NCBI RefSeq assembly: GCF_003201285.1
Contig: NZ_QICS01000016.1
Location: 1-64,000 of the forward strand
Length of the DNA: 64,000 nt
From: Lachnotalea glycerini
GTDB lineage: Bacteria; Bacillota; Clostridia; Lachnospirales; Lachnospiraceae
Reading direction: 5' to 3'
In this document: piece by piece, positions 27,487 to 37,423 of the stretch
Layout of the letters: each line of letters starts with the position of its first letter
Position numbering within the stretch: the stretch's first letter is position 1
Notes under the pieces: model-generated
Databases searched by the model: none
Told to the model about the DNA's origin: nothing
Seen by the model: only the letters and a program-made list of their open reading frames with translations
Made by a program: the position numbers and the translations under genes

Positions 27487-27597
27487 GCGGACAAGTCCGC
27501 ATCAGCTCCCTAAATCTCTCACTCATGAGGGACTTGACCGCTTTCCAGCGCCGAATGCAGTCACGCTGTGACATTTTCCACTTGCATTCGTGCGCAT
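27487..27597. repeat. dispersed structured repeat, copy 1
   Basis: A GC-richer island starting with the palindrome GCGGAC-AA-GTCCGC and running 103 bp from 27495. It recurs at 35447-35544 at roughly 90% identity by eye. Three foldings are shared by both copies: CTCTCA/TGAGGG around CTCA; CGAATGCA pairing with TGCATTCG; and inside that, GTCAC/GTGAC. It lies between convergent MATE and uppP genes. Confidence 0.8.
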
Positions 27598-27610
27598 CCT
27601 GCGGAGCATT

Positions 27611-27645
27611 TATATGTAATAGGACGAAATTTCCTATTACATATA
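27611..27645. terminator. 14-bp perfect hairpin adjoining repeat copy 1
   Basis: TATATGTAATAGGA pairs with TCCTATTACATATA. A comparable inverted repeat with the same TAGGA core follows repeat copy 2. It may be part of the element; it could also end MATE transcription, although no T-run is seen. Confidence 0.5.
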
Positions 27646-27713
27646 AAGGATACCATAATGGAAAATATGTCATTACATTCTCCTATATTGTATCCTTTCT
27701 CATTAAATTATAT

Positions 27714-28547
27714 TTATTTAAAAACTCCTAGTATCCCACATACTATTACAAGCCCACCCAGAATAATTCGATAAATTCCAAATGCAGTGAAGTCATGCTT
27801 CTTAATATAACCAACCAAAAACTTAATTGCCCATACCGATACAACAAATGCTGTTGACATACCAAGAATCATTATTACCAACTCTGTTGTCGTAAATGCA
27901 AGCCCAAATTTTACAATTTTTAATAAGCTTGCGCCAAACATCACGGGTATAGCCAGATAAAACGTAAATTCTGCTGCTACGGTTCTAGAAGTTCCTATTA
28001 ATAATGCTCCAATGATTGTGGCTCCTGATCTTGAGGTTCCAGGTACTAAGGCAAGTACCTGAAATACACCAATAAAAAGTGCTGTCTGATAAGTAACCTG
28101 TGAGAGCTGTTTTATATTTGATTTTCTTGTTTTATTCCACTTTTCAATAATAATAAAAAGAATACCATATAATATTAAAGTGAACGAAACCGTCTTGTAA
28201 TTGAAAAATAATTCCTCCAGCTTATCGTCAAATAATAGTCCAATTACAGCGGCCGGTGCGCAGGATACAATTATTTTAAACCACAAATGAATGATATCCA
28301 TGTTAATATGCAGCTCACTCTTTTTCCATTGAAACGGAAAAATTTTCTTCCAATAAAGTACTACAACCGCCAAAATTGCGCCCAATTGAATTACCACCAA
28401 AAACATATCCTTAAATTCTTTCGTAACATTTAATTGAATTATTTCATCCACCAAAATCATATGACCTGTACTGCTGATTGGCAGCCACTCTGTTATTCCT
28501 TCTACAATTCCCAGTATAATTACCTTTAAAATTTCTATAATTTCCAC
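27714..28547 (-). CDS. uppP: undecaprenyl-diphosphatase
   Basis: A 277-residue membrane phosphatase of the BacA/UppP family that recycles undecaprenyl pyrophosphate for peptidoglycan and other envelope polymers and can confer bacitracin tolerance. The two family motifs are present: EGITEWLPISSTGH near the N-terminus and PGTSRSGATI in the middle, with about eight hydrophobic segments. I start at the GTG at 28547 because AAGGAG is 7 bases upstream; the upstream in-frame codons to 28568 overlap it. It precedes no operon partner on the same strand closer than the L,D-transpeptidase 120 bp upstream. Confidence 0.95.
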   Translation of the reverse strand: MEIIEILKVIILGIVEGITEWLPISSTGHMILVDEIIQLNVTKEFKDMFLVVIQLGAILAVVVLYWKKIFPFQWKKSELHINMDIIHLWFKIIVSCAPAAVIGLLFDDKLEELFFNYKTVSFTLILYGILFIIIEKWNKTRKSNIKQLSQVTYQTALFIGVFQVLALVPGTSRSGATIIGALLIGTSRTVAAEFTFYLAIPVMFGASLLKIVKFGLAFTTTELVIMILGMSTAFVVSVWAIKFLVGYIKKHDFTAFGIYRIILGGLVIVCGILGVFK

Positions 28548-28664
28548 CTGTTTACTCCTTTTACTCAAACTGCCAATCCATTACTGTCTATCAATTAAGC
28601 TTCGTATTTTACAATCCAATTACTAGATTCACCTTAGCTTTATTCGATTACTGCTCATATTAAA

Positions 28665-30212
28665 TTAATTTGTCTGCGTATTGCTTGTAGTTGAATTATT
28701 TTGCGTTGTCTCATTGGTCTGCGAATTATCGTTTTGCGTTTCATTTGATTGCTCTGAAGCTTCAGTAGCTGTTGATCCCACTGTATAATTTTCAGTTCCG
28801 GGCAACTCATAAACTATAACGGCAGTTCCCTTTGAAATACCTTCATAAATGGTCTTTGCTACCTTAGGTGGTAAATTGATACAGCCGTGTGAACCACTTT
28901 TAAGGTATATGTCTTTACCAAAATCACTCCTCCAGGAAGCATCATGCATTCCGATATTTCCATTAAACGGCATCCAGTAAGATACCGACGTTTCATAATC
29001 CTCTCCTACTAACGTAGCATCCTTCTGTCTGTATTGTATTGGATAGGTTCCTACAGGTGTTCCATAATTTTTTGTTAAGTTACCAGAAACAAAATCGGAA
29101 TCAACCACCATATTACCATCCTTATAAAAAAACAAATGCTGTGCTGTTAAATTAATTTCTACATAAGTATTTCCAACGTCATCATCACCGTATTGCTTTG
29201 CCGTTTGAAAATAAACCGGTTCCCGCACTCCTTGCGTACCAGCTTGTATTGCTTTTGTCAATTCTGAAAGCTCTGTCGTACGATCAAGCCACCAGCCGTA
29301 ATCTCCACCGGAAACCTGAATTGTTTTGTCATAGGAAGTTTTTAATGTACGCACCTTACCAAAAGTATTATAGGTTTTACCTATATAATCTATAAACTCT
29401 TTGATATCCTCCTGATTAAGACTAACATTGTAATCAGAATCGACGTTAATCCATTTATGTATCTTCTCACCATCAACTACTTCCTGATCGTCACCAAATT
29501 CATATGTAATTTTAGAACTCACTAAATGATTCATTTGCTCTACTGCATTATTTAGCGCTTCATTATCCATGGTTACACCAGGATTTTCATAACAGTCCTC
29601 TTTTTCAATTGATACAGAAGAATCCAAAGCTAGAACAGCATTCTGAATTATTTCATATAACTTATCTTTCTTAACTAAATTTCCTTTTGTCTCTTCTACA
29701 ACCGTATAACCATCGTCCTGATATTCTGAAACATGTGCATCTATCGGCTGAATAACATAATCTTCATTAAAACAATTTAAATAATTATAAAAGCTTTCCA
29801 GCAAATCCTTATCATAATTTAACATTGTACCTATTTCGTAATCATCTTTAGTAAAGAAATGTATTGGCCACAAAAAACCATTCTGCTTCTTTTTGATGCT
29901 ATCCAAACCGCCATCAAAATATATTTTCAGACCAATATCTTCACCTTTTATCTGTTCAGTCGCATCGTCTCTTTCTTCAATTGTCAATGTGTATTCTCTA
30001 ACCTGAGTCGAAATAAGTTCCTCCGCGCTTTTGGTAGATATATTAGAACAATTGACACCATTAATTGTTGTTCTATTATAAAAATTCCAAGTGTAATATA
30101 ATGAACCAGCAAGATAGATTAAAAGTAGTGCCACTCCTGTTATAATAACTATTTTTGAATTAAACTGACTTCTTCTATTTCTTGTTTTTTTCTTTTTTCT
30201 TCTTCTTTCCAT
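28665..30212 (-). CDS. L,D-transpeptidase (YkuD) with two peptidoglycan-binding-like domains
   Basis: A 515-residue membrane-anchored enzyme. Residues 1-20 are strongly basic, followed by one transmembrane helix (about 21-42). The extracellular part has two repeats of the PG_binding_4 type (about 100-310) and a YkuD domain (about 350-475) with the catalytic SHGCINLP (Cys444). The last 40 residues are a Ser/Thr/Asn/Gln tail. It forms 3-3 crosslinks or attaches proteins to the wall. No strong regulatory signal is visible. It neighbours uppP, so both may serve wall synthesis. Confidence 0.93.
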   Translation of the reverse strand: MERRRKKKKTRNRRSQFNSKIVIITGVALLLIYLAGSLYYTWNFYNRTTINGVNCSNISTKSAEELISTQVREYTLTIEERDDATEQIKGEDIGLKIYFDGGLDSIKKKQNGFLWPIHFFTKDDYEIGTMLNYDKDLLESFYNYLNCFNEDYVIQPIDAHVSEYQDDGYTVVEETKGNLVKKDKLYEIIQNAVLALDSSVSIEKEDCYENPGVTMDNEALNNAVEQMNHLVSSKITYEFGDDQEVVDGEKIHKWINVDSDYNVSLNQEDIKEFIDYIGKTYNTFGKVRTLKTSYDKTIQVSGGDYGWWLDRTTELSELTKAIQAGTQGVREPVYFQTAKQYGDDDVGNTYVEINLTAQHLFFYKDGNMVVDSDFVSGNLTKNYGTPVGTYPIQYRQKDATLVGEDYETSVSYWMPFNGNIGMHDASWRSDFGKDIYLKSGSHGCINLPPKVAKTIYEGISKGTAVIVYELPGTENYTVGSTATEASEQSNETQNDNSQTNETTQNNSTTSNTQTN

Positions 30213-30483
30213 CTTCCTAACCTGCCTAAATCATTCTCAACAATTCATCACTGAATGCAATTATATAATTATTATCCAAAAATGAATCGTCCTATAGTGA
30301 TATATTAATTGAACTATTTTATTATACCACATTTCTTTCATTCATTTAAACTAATTTACGTAACATTTTCATACTCTACCGATATAATTAATAGGATATC
30401 TGTGGAATAGATGGAATGCACATACATTTATAACATTTTAAACCGTTCAATTTTATATATTTATAATTTTTCTTTCTCCATTT

Positions 30484-30987
30484 TTAAAAACTTCTAAGCT
30501 TATCATTACCATCATCTACTGTATTTTCAATCGATTTTACAACAATATAATATCCATAATTATCATTGACCGAAACATAAACTCTATCATTGACCTTATG
30601 ACCTAATATTGCTTTACCAAGTGGTGAATCTATGCTTATTAGGCCAGCCAAAGAATTGCCTCTGACTGTTGTAATTAATTTATATTGTTCTACTGTATCG
30701 TCTTCTTCAAAATATACCTGAACTGTATTATTAATTCCAACCTCATCTTCTTTGGATTCATCTGATATGATTCTAGCTGTTTTTATCATTTTTTCCAAAT
30801 ATCGAATACGGCTCTCATTCATATTTTTATCTTTCTTTGCTGCATGATATTCAAAGTTTTCACTTAAGTCACCATGTGCCCTTGCTTCTTTCACTGCCTC
30901 AAGTGCTTCTTTTCGCACTACCAACTTCCGGTATTCAATTTCTTCTTTCATTTTATCAATATCGTTTTGCGTCAATTCATCAAACAT
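30484..30987 (-). CDS. GreA/GreB-family transcription elongation factor
   Basis: A 167-residue protein. The N-terminal coiled coil (about 1-80) carries ARAHGDLSENFEYHAAKKDK, the acidic tip loop with the Asp/Glu that GreA inserts in the RNA polymerase secondary channel. The C-terminal FKBP-like domain has SPLGKAILGHKVND. Gre factors stimulate RNA cleavage in backtracked polymerase. It is slightly longer than canonical GreA (about 158), and a Phe replaces the usual Ala in GDLSENAEY. A second, canonical GreA elsewhere in the genome is likely. Confidence 0.9.
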   Translation of the reverse strand: MFDELTQNDIDKMKEEIEYRKLVVRKEALEAVKEARAHGDLSENFEYHAAKKDKNMNESRIRYLEKMIKTARIISDESKEDEVGINNTVQVYFEEDDTVEQYKLITTVRGNSLAGLISIDSPLGKAILGHKVNDRVYVSVNDNYGYYIVVKSIENTVDDGNDKLRSF

Positions 30988-31206
30988 AATCTTCTCCCTT
31001 ATTTCCTATATAATGTAATATTCTATATTTTATCATATTTTATAAAATAAACTACACCATTATTTTCTTTCGCTTGATTTGTCAAAACTGTATTAAAATA
31101 TAGATATGGAGCAGCATCACTTTTATAAATTTTATGCATCCTGCTTGGAAAACTTTATATTCTATAAGAATTATCACTTTATTGCAGCAAAATCATTCCT
31201 AGTAGA

Positions 31207-31253
31207 ATAAAAAATGTACCCTTCTACCAGCATTTGAATAGTCAGGGTACATT
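31207..31253 (-). terminator. rho-independent terminator of the DUF3048 gene
   Basis: On the minus strand AATGTACCCT pairs with AGGGTACATT, followed by a T-rich tract, 22 bp after the stop at 31275. Confidence 0.85.
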
Positions 31254-31274
31254 GATATTGATACAATTAAATTA

Positions 31275-32456
31275 TTATTTTGAGCTTGTTGTCTTAACTG
31301 TATTTGAATAATAGGATTCCCCATTAATCTTAACTGCGTCATCACTTTCTACTATTGCAATATAGGTCTTGCCTGTATTTAAAACAATTTCATCACCGTT
31401 ATCATCATAGTACTTTGTAGCGCCATAATCAGAAGTCTTTTTCCATGTTACATGAATGGCTTTTCCTTCAGTAAAGAAATAACCATCATATTGATCGTCA
31501 GTACAACCAAATGCAAGATAGCCTTTCGCATCTCTCGTTTCATGATAAGTATACTGAACAATTACATTTTCAAATTTAAGCTGTTCTCCTGTAGCACCAT
31601 CCTTTTGAGCAGAACCGTATAAGCTCTTATAGTAAGTACCCTCGGTTGCGTTATATTCTAATGAGGATTGTGTATATGAAAATGCTGGTGATAAATCAAT
31701 GCTGGTGGCTTCTAAAGCTCCACTTGCTGATTCTAATGTATTTGACTCTTCTTCCTTTGCAAAGGTAAAATGATTTGGCTCATAATACTGATCTCTATGC
31801 TCCAAAGAATACTCAAGTGTTTTACATGCTTCTACAAGCTTCGCACCGCTTGTATATGCATTATGAGGTGCTTCTTTATCAGTAGTACGATAAAATGCGC
31901 TTGCACCAGGGGACACAGACGTACTATTTACTGCACATCCTGTAATATTATTCACATCACTTCTAGTAACCATATCAGCCAAATAATAAGGTCCTCCAAA
32001 ATGAACTAAAATGGAATCCCACTCCAATGCCCAATATACATAATAGTCACGACAGCTTCTAACATTACCAAGCTGTGTTATATTCTGCCAGTCCTCAATA
32101 ATTGCCATTTGTCGAGACATATTGCCTTCTTCCATACATTCGTATAAAATACCTGCTTCTCCAATACCATACTGTGGTTGTGCCGCTTTATCGGTTGGAA
32201 GCATTATAGCTATCGGGCGAGAATCAGCTACTGTTTCATCCTCAATTTCATTCGTTAATGCACTTCTCTTCTTACCTTCCGGAAGCACTTCCTCTTTCAC
32301 CTCAGTCACTTCTTCCTTTGGCTCTTCCACTGTTTCCTCTGCCGGCGTTTCAACAACTGCTTGTTCTGTTGTCTCTTCCTTAGCCTTAGAACCACAACCT
32401 GCAAACATAAAGGTTGCAGCTAGCACAGCCAGCAATACTATTTGTAATTTCTTCAT
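31275..32456 (-). CDS. DUF3048-domain lipoprotein (YerB-like)
   Basis: A 393-residue exported lipoprotein. The signal ends in FAGC (Cys21 lipidated), followed by a 45-residue Glu/Thr/Val-rich spacer, and then the two-part DUF3048 fold with RPIAIMLPTDKAAQPQYGI, ILYECMEEGNMSR and RSCRDYYVYWALEWDSILVHFGGP. B. subtilis YerB is the best-known relative and its function is not settled. The second half (FENVIVQYTYHETRDAKG) matches the C-terminal DUF3048 segment. It is a single-gene unit with its own terminator. Confidence 0.9.
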   Translation of the reverse strand: MKKLQIVLLAVLAATFMFAGCGSKAKEETTEQAVVETPAEETVEEPKEEVTEVKEEVLPEGKKRSALTNEIEDETVADSRPIAIMLPTDKAAQPQYGIGEAGILYECMEEGNMSRQMAIIEDWQNITQLGNVRSCRDYYVYWALEWDSILVHFGGPYYLADMVTRSDVNNITGCAVNSTSVSPGASAFYRTTDKEAPHNAYTSGAKLVEACKTLEYSLEHRDQYYEPNHFTFAKEEESNTLESASGALEATSIDLSPAFSYTQSSLEYNATEGTYYKSLYGSAQKDGATGEQLKFENVIVQYTYHETRDAKGYLAFGCTDDQYDGYFFTEGKAIHVTWKKTSDYGATKYYDDNGDEIVLNTGKTYIAIVESDDAVKINGESYYSNTVKTTSSK

Positions 32457-32960
32457 AGTTCTCTCGCTTTCTCAATTGTTATTCCAGCTCACATGATATT
32501 ATCATATATAACTGCTAATCTAAAAAATAAGTATTCGTATACTCTTTTATACAATACTCATCTAATAAATAATACCAAAACAACATAAAAAATTCAATAT
32601 TTTTTGTATACTTTCTATTTTTGTAAGAATTTCTTAACTTCACTTTTATAATAAAATGATACTAAAAAAATTAATTAAGGGTATATATTAATAGCTATAA
32701 TCAATAAAGCTACCCATTTTTAAATGGATAGCCCCTTTAATAATATCGAATATACTTATTCAATTCATCCTTTTTATTGTAAGTATTAATAACTTCACCA
32801 CAGTGTGACCAATGAGTACTGCTGTTAACATGAAGTCCTATCTCCACAATATAAACACTTTCTTACTATATAATCCACTAACAATACCACACCAATGGTT
32901 GTTATTGCTCTTATTCCTTCTAACATGCTAAGTGCATAATGTTTAACTACTAAAATCCAT
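32457..32960. other. intergenic region, one weak hairpin
   Basis: A 504-bp AT-rich gap between leuS and the DUF3048 gene. The only structure seen is the hairpin at 32709-32732 (GCTA-C-CCATTT / AAATGG-A-TAGC), which could end leuS transcription. No ORF with a ribosome site was found. Confidence 0.45.
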
Positions 32961-35366
32961 TTATTTCTGTACGATATTGACAATACGGCCCGGCACATAG
33001 ATTTCTTTTACAACAGTTCCTGTTATTTTGTCAGCAATTGCATCCTTTGCTTTTGCTAAAACAGAAACCTTTTCTTCATCCTTGTCAATCATAATAGTAG
33101 CCTTCGTTTTGCCATTAATCTGAATCGCAATTTCTATTGTGCTTTCCACTGTCTTTGCTTCCTCATACTCCGGCCAAGATGCTTGATATATTCTGCCTTC
33201 CAATCCCAATACATCCCAAAGCTCTTCTGTCATATGAGGTGCAACAGGATTTAATAGAGTAATCAAAGTCTTAAATTCACCTTTTGTTACCTGATTTTTC
33301 TTATAAAAATCATTGATTAACGCCATCATGGCAGCAATCGCCGTATTGTATTTCAAGCTCTCAAAATCAGAGCTTACCTTTTTAATGGTTTGATGCATTT
33401 TAGTTTCCATATCACGAGAATACTCTTCCTCGTCAGTTACCATATCCTGAAGCTTCCACACTCGGTCAAGAAAACGTCTGCATCCTTTCACTCCATCCTC
33501 AGACCATGAAGCGCTTAAATCAAAGGCACCGATAAACATTTCATAGGCACGAAGTGTGTCCGCTCCATACTCTCTTACAATATCATCCGGATTTACTACA
33601 TTTCCGCGAGACTTTGACATTTTTTCTCCATTTTCACCTAAAATCATTCCATGTGAGGTTCTCTTCTGGTATGGCTCCGATGTCGGTACGATATTATTAT
33701 CATACAGGAACTTATGCCAAAAACGAGAGTATAATAAATGCAGTGTTGTATGCTCCATACCTCCATTGTACCAGTCAATTGGCAGCCAGTATTTTAATGC
33801 CTCTTTGCTTGCAAGAGCATCATTATTGTGAGGATCTGTATATCTTAAGAAATACCATGAGGAGCCTGCCCACTGTGGCATAGTATCTGTTTCCCTTTTG
33901 GCCGCGTTACCACAACATGGACAAGTGGTATTTACCCAATCAGTCATTGCAGCAATTGGAGATTCACCATTGTCGGTAGGCATATAGCTATCAACCTCGG
34001 GGAGCTCTAATGGAAGCTCACTTTCATCTAATGGAACATACCCACATTTATCACATTTTACAATTGGAATTGGTTCTCCCCAATATCTTTGTCTTGAGAA
34101 TACCCAATCTCTTAATTTATAATTTACTTTCTTCTCACCGATACCTTTTTCTTCTAAATAAGCAATCATTTTCTTCTTTGCTTCACTAACCTCAAGCCCA
34201 TTTAAGATATCAGAATTCACTAAGATTCCTGTTGCTACATTAGTGAATGCTTCATTTTGCACATCTCCTCCGGCCACTACCTCGATAATAGGTAAATTAA
34301 ATTTCTTAGCAAACTCCCAGTCTCTTTCATCATGAGCAGGTACAGCCATAATTGCACCCGTACCGTAGGTCATTAATACGTAATCTGAAATCCAAATTGG
34401 AATTTCTTTCCCATTCACAGGATTAATTGCAGACAGACCTTCTATTACCACGCCTGTTTTTTCCTTGGCTAATTCCGCTCTTTCAAAATCAGATTTTCTA
34501 GCAGCCATTTCTCTGTATTCTTCAATTGCATTCCAATTTGTTAATTCTTCTTTATATTTGTCAATAATCGGATGCTCGGGTGATACAACCATATAGGTAG
34601 CACCAAACAATGTATCTGGTCTTGTAGTATAAACTCGTAATTTATCTTCTTTCCCCATTATTAAAAAATCGACCTCTGCACCTTCCGATTTACCAATCCA
34701 GTTCTTCTGCGAAACTTTAACCTTTTCAATATAATCAACGGTATCAAGACCTTCAATTAACTTTTCTGCATATTCTGTAATTTTAAGCATCCACTGGCTT
34801 TTTACCTTACGAACAACTTCTGAGCCGCAACGTTCACATACTCCGTTAACTACTTCTTCATTCGCAAGTCCTACTTTACAGGAAGTGCACCAATTAATCG
34901 GCATTTCTGTTTTATAGGCTAAGCCTGCCTTAAATAGCTTTAGAAAAATCCACTGTGTCCATTTGTAATAGTTTGGATCTGTAGTATTGATTTCTCTGTC
35001 CCAATCAAAGGAATATCCTAACGAATGTAACTGCTCCTTAAATCTCTTTACATTGTTCTTAGTAACAATCTTTGGATGTATTTTATTCTTGATTGCGTAA
35101 TTTTCAGTTGGAAGACCAAATGCATCCCAACCCATTGGATACAATACATTATAGCCCTGCATTCTTCTCTTTCTTGCAACAATATCAAGTGCCGTATAGG
35201 GTCTTGGATGACCAACATGAAGTCCTTGTCCTGACGGATAAGGAAATTCTACTAAGGCATAATATTTTGGTTTTGAATAATCGTCTGTTGCCGCAAAAGC
35301 CTTCTCATTATCCCATACCTCTTGCCATTTTTTCTCTACTACCTTATGATTATAAACTTCTGACAT
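32961..35366 (-). CDS. leuS: leucyl-tRNA synthetase
   Basis: An 801-residue class I synthetase, full length for bacteria. It has [13 protein letters not shown] (HIGH-like) near residue 42, a CP1 editing domain in the middle, two Cys-pair zinc-ribbon regions (CTSCKVG...CERCG and [20 protein letters not shown], each part visible separately), the KMSKS loop ([10 protein letters not shown]) near residue 575, and the anticodon-binding and C-terminal domains. Expression is controlled by a Leu-specific T-box leader at 35605-35850. The dispersed repeat copy 2 lies in the leader between the T-box and the start codon. Confidence 0.97.
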   Translation of the reverse strand: MSEVYNHKVVEKKWQEVWDNEKAFAATDDYSKPKYYALVEFPYPSGQGLHVGHPRPYTALDIVARKRRMQGYNVLYPMGWDAFGLPTENYAIKNKIHPKIVTKNNVKRFKEQLHSLGYSFDWDREINTTDPNYYKWTQWIFLKLFKAGLAYKTEMPINWCTSCKVGLANEEVVNGVCERCGSEVVRKVKSQWMLKITEYAEKLIEGLDTVDYIEKVKVSQKNWIGKSEGAEVDFLIMGKEDKLRVYTTRPDTLFGATYMVVSPEHPIIDKYKEELTNWNAIEEYREMAARKSDFERAELAKEKTGVVIEGLSAINPVNGKEIPIWISDYVLMTYGTGAIMAVPAHDERDWEFAKKFNLPIIEVVAGGDVQNEAFTNVATGILVNSDILNGLEVSEAKKKMIAYLEEKGIGEKKVNYKLRDWVFSRQRYWGEPIPIVKCDKCGYVPLDESELPLELPEVDSYMPTDNGESPIAAMTDWVNTTCPCCGNAAKRETDTMPQWAGSSWYFLRYTDPHNNDALASKEALKYWLPIDWYNGGMEHTTLHLLYSRFWHKFLYDNNIVPTSEPYQKRTSHGMILGENGEKMSKSRGNVVNPDDIVREYGADTLRAYEMFIGAFDLSASWSEDGVKGCRRFLDRVWKLQDMVTDEEEYSRDMETKMHQTIKKVSSDFESLKYNTAIAAMMALINDFYKKNQVTKGEFKTLITLLNPVAPHMTEELWDVLGLEGRIYQASWPEYEEAKTVESTIEIAIQINGKTKATIMIDKDEEKVSVLAKAKDAIADKITGTVVKEIYVPGRIVNIVQK

Positions 35367-35446
35367 AAATGTTCTCCTCTCAATTATATAAAAGTTCGTA
35401 TTCTCTGATTCCTGCTCTTATACCAGTTGCAAAACAACAATTTAGA

Positions 35447-35544
35447 GTCCGCAGCTCCCTAATCCCTCACTCATGAGGGCTTGACTGCTTTCCAGCGCCG
35501 AATGCAGTCACACAGTGACATTTTTCACTTGCATTCGTTCGCAT
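35447..35544. repeat. dispersed structured repeat, copy 2, inside the leuS leader
   Basis: 98 bp matching 27495-27597 with three small indels and a few substitutions. The shared hairpins are kept: CCCTCA-CTCA-TGAGGG, the outer CGAATGCA/TGCATTCG, and the inner GTCAC/GTGAC, whose loop changed from GCT to ACA. An inverted repeat (35550-35565 with 35598-35613, core TAGGAA/TTCCTA) follows. It falls downstream of the T-box terminator on the leuS transcript. Confidence 0.8.
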
Positions 35545-35604
35545 TGTGTTTTTATTTCATAGGAATCAAACTTTTTTACGTTACCACAACAAGGTCTTTC
35601 CTAC

Positions 35605-35850
35605 GAAATAAAAAATCCCTTTCATCTCAATAGAGACGAAAAGGAACATTCGCGGTACCACTCTAATTCATTTCGCAAAAGCAAAATGCACTCTGTTTCT
35701 ATAACGGGAAGTCCCGCCTCAATCTACTTATTTCAATTAAGGAACTCCGAGGCGAGTTGGGAGATCTTAGGTACTATCTCACACCAACCGATAGTTCTCT
35801 GAAACCATACTTCTCTTAATACTCCTCATCACAGTCTGTATCCATAACAA
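35605..35850 (-). promoter_or_regulatory. T-box riboswitch, Leu (specifier CUC), upstream of leuS
   Basis: On the minus strand the conserved T-box AGAGTGGTACCGCG lies at 35651-35664, followed by a terminator (stem GTCTC/GAGAT region, T6) at 35611-35646. Stem I contains the distal CTATCGGTTGGTG motif. Comparing it with the Trp T-box in this window, the codon at the specifier position is CTC (complement at 35754-35756), encoding Leu. Uncharged tRNA-Leu should permit leuS transcription. Confidence 0.9.
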
Positions 35851-35857
35851 TATTGAT

Positions 35858-35885
35858 ATTTTATCATATGGTGCTAATTTGTCAA
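35858..35885 (-). promoter_or_regulatory. sigma-A promoter of the leuS T-box leader
   Basis: On the minus strand TTGACA, 16-bp spacer, TAAAAT, placed just upstream of the T-box element. Confidence 0.75.
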
Positions 35886-35911
35886 GTATATTTCTCTAAT
35901 TACAGGCATTT

Positions 35912-36133
35912 CTAACATTTATTCTTCTTTTTTAATTCATCCATAAATTTTTTCACCTTATATCGTTTATCCTCTGTTTCTTCTTTCCTAACAACAAAAA
36001 AGCCATTTTCCATCTCAATACAATCTCCATCCTTAGCCTCAATGGGTATCTTATATCTGGGTATATTAATCACATGGTCTTCTTGCACGCAAACAGCAAA
36101 TTTGCCCTCAAATCTGTCAATTACTAATTTCAT
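35912..36133 (-). CDS. DUF3006 domain protein
   Basis: A 73-residue protein beginning MKLVIDRFEGKFAVC and continuing VINIPRYKIPIEAKDGDCIEM, the pattern of the DUF3006 beta-rich domain. The C-terminal third is a Lys/Glu-rich helix. DUF3006 proteins are small and often encoded next to MBL-fold or amino-acid genes; function unknown. It lies 105 bp downstream of trpD on the same strand and may be in the same transcript. Confidence 0.82.
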   Translation of the reverse strand: MKLVIDRFEGKFAVCVQEDHVINIPRYKIPIEAKDGDCIEMENGFFVVRKEETEDKRYKVKKFMDELKKKNKC

Positions 36134-36238
36134 TTAATATCTCCTCGTACAATATGCTCTTACTATTAGAATACACAATATTTACCTTTTTGTAAATCAC
36201 CAAATAGTACCAAGCATCAATACAACAAATAACAGACA

Positions 36239-37258
36239 TTATTGCTGAGCTTCGTTTGTCTCTCTTATAAACTCACAAAGCTTTTGATACGCCTTACCAG
36301 ACTCAATAATGTTTGCAGCCATTTCTATGCCCTCTTTCAGCGATATCCCGTCTATTCCAAGATACAAGCACATTCCTGCATTCATTAAAATCACATCTTT
36401 CTTAGGTCCATTCTCCTTACCTAATAATATATTTTCTGTAATTTTCGCATTTTCTTCGGGGGTTCCACCAATTAGTTGAGCCAGCGCACAGGATTTTAAA
36501 CCAAACTCGTCTGGTGTAATAGCATAATTTGTAGTTTTTCCATCTCTAATCTCATAAACTGTAGTTTCTCCTGTTAGCGTAATTTCGTCAAGCCCATCTT
36601 TCCCGCATACAACTACACCTCTTGTTACTCCTAAATTAGCCAATACCTGTGCCAATGGCTGGGCAAGCTTTTGATCATAAACTCCAAGTAACTGCATCGT
36701 AGCGGCTGCCGGATTGGATAAAGGTCCAAGAATATTAAATACAGTTCGAATTCCCAGCTCCTTTCTCACCGGTGCAGCGTATTTCATAGAAGAATGATAT
36801 ACTGGTGCAAACATAAAACATATTCCTATATTATTTAGAATCTCTTCGTTTTGGCCAGGAGTAAGCATTAGATTGGCTCCGAGCTGCTCCAGTACATCGG
36901 CCGCTCCGCTCTTACTTGATACGCTTCTGTTCCCATGCTTGGCAACAGGAACGCCACCCGCTGCAACAACAAAAGCGCTCGTTGTAGAAATATTAAAAGT
37001 TCCTACTTCATCTCCTCCCGTACCTACGATATCTATCACAGCCCTTTGAGGCTGAATCTTAATACCTTTTTCCCTCATTACAGTTGCAAAAGCTGTGATT
37101 TCTCCGATTGTTTCCCCTCTCATTCTAAGACCAGCTAAGAATGCACCCATTTGAGCCTGTGTAGCTGTTCCATCCATCATTTCTTCCATAACATCTTTCG
37201 CTTCTTCATAGGTTAAGTCATTTCCAATCATTAATTTGTAAATTGCTTCTTTAATCAT
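36239..37258 (-). CDS. trpD: anthranilate phosphoribosyltransferase
   Basis: A 339-residue TrpD that joins anthranilate and PRPP in tryptophan biosynthesis. The motifs are complete: GTGGD (PRPP loop), NISTTSAFVVAAGG, KHGNRSVSSKSGAADVLE, and MKYAAPVRKELGIRTVFN. These and the full length separate it from nucleoside phosphorylases of the same fold. AGGAGG precedes the ATG. It is under a Trp T-box leader yet stands alone; no trpE, G, C, F, B or A is in this window. The other trp genes must be elsewhere, or the cell uses exogenous anthranilate. Confidence 0.95.
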   Translation of the reverse strand: MIKEAIYKLMIGNDLTYEEAKDVMEEMMDGTATQAQMGAFLAGLRMRGETIGEITAFATVMREKGIKIQPQRAVIDIVGTGGDEVGTFNISTTSAFVVAAGGVPVAKHGNRSVSSKSGAADVLEQLGANLMLTPGQNEEILNNIGICFMFAPVYHSSMKYAAPVRKELGIRTVFNILGPLSNPAAATMQLLGVYDQKLAQPLAQVLANLGVTRGVVVCGKDGLDEITLTGETTVYEIRDGKTTNYAITPDEFGLKSCALAQLIGGTPEENAKITENILLGKENGPKKDVILMNAGMCLYLGIDGISLKEGIEMAANIIESGKAYQKLCEFIRETNEAQQ

Positions 37259-37423
37259 CTGCTTCCTTCCTCCTTTTTATTTTAGACAATATACTGTTAT
37301 TCTTAATGTGGGAACCACACAATAACATATTCCTATTTATTTACATAGATTCTATATGGTATGTGTTTTATTCTATAGGAATCACTTACTTTAACACATT
37401 ACATTATCAATACCTCAATATAG

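Noticed and set aside
27461-27774. Short ORFs on both strands between the MATE and uppP genes
   Set aside because: They lie across the dispersed repeat; their apparent Cys/His-rich products come from the repeat sequence, and they lack ribosome sites.
32600-32670. A possible plus-strand TTGTAA...TATAAT promoter
   Set aside because: The spacing is about 20 bp and no gene or RNA follows on that strand.
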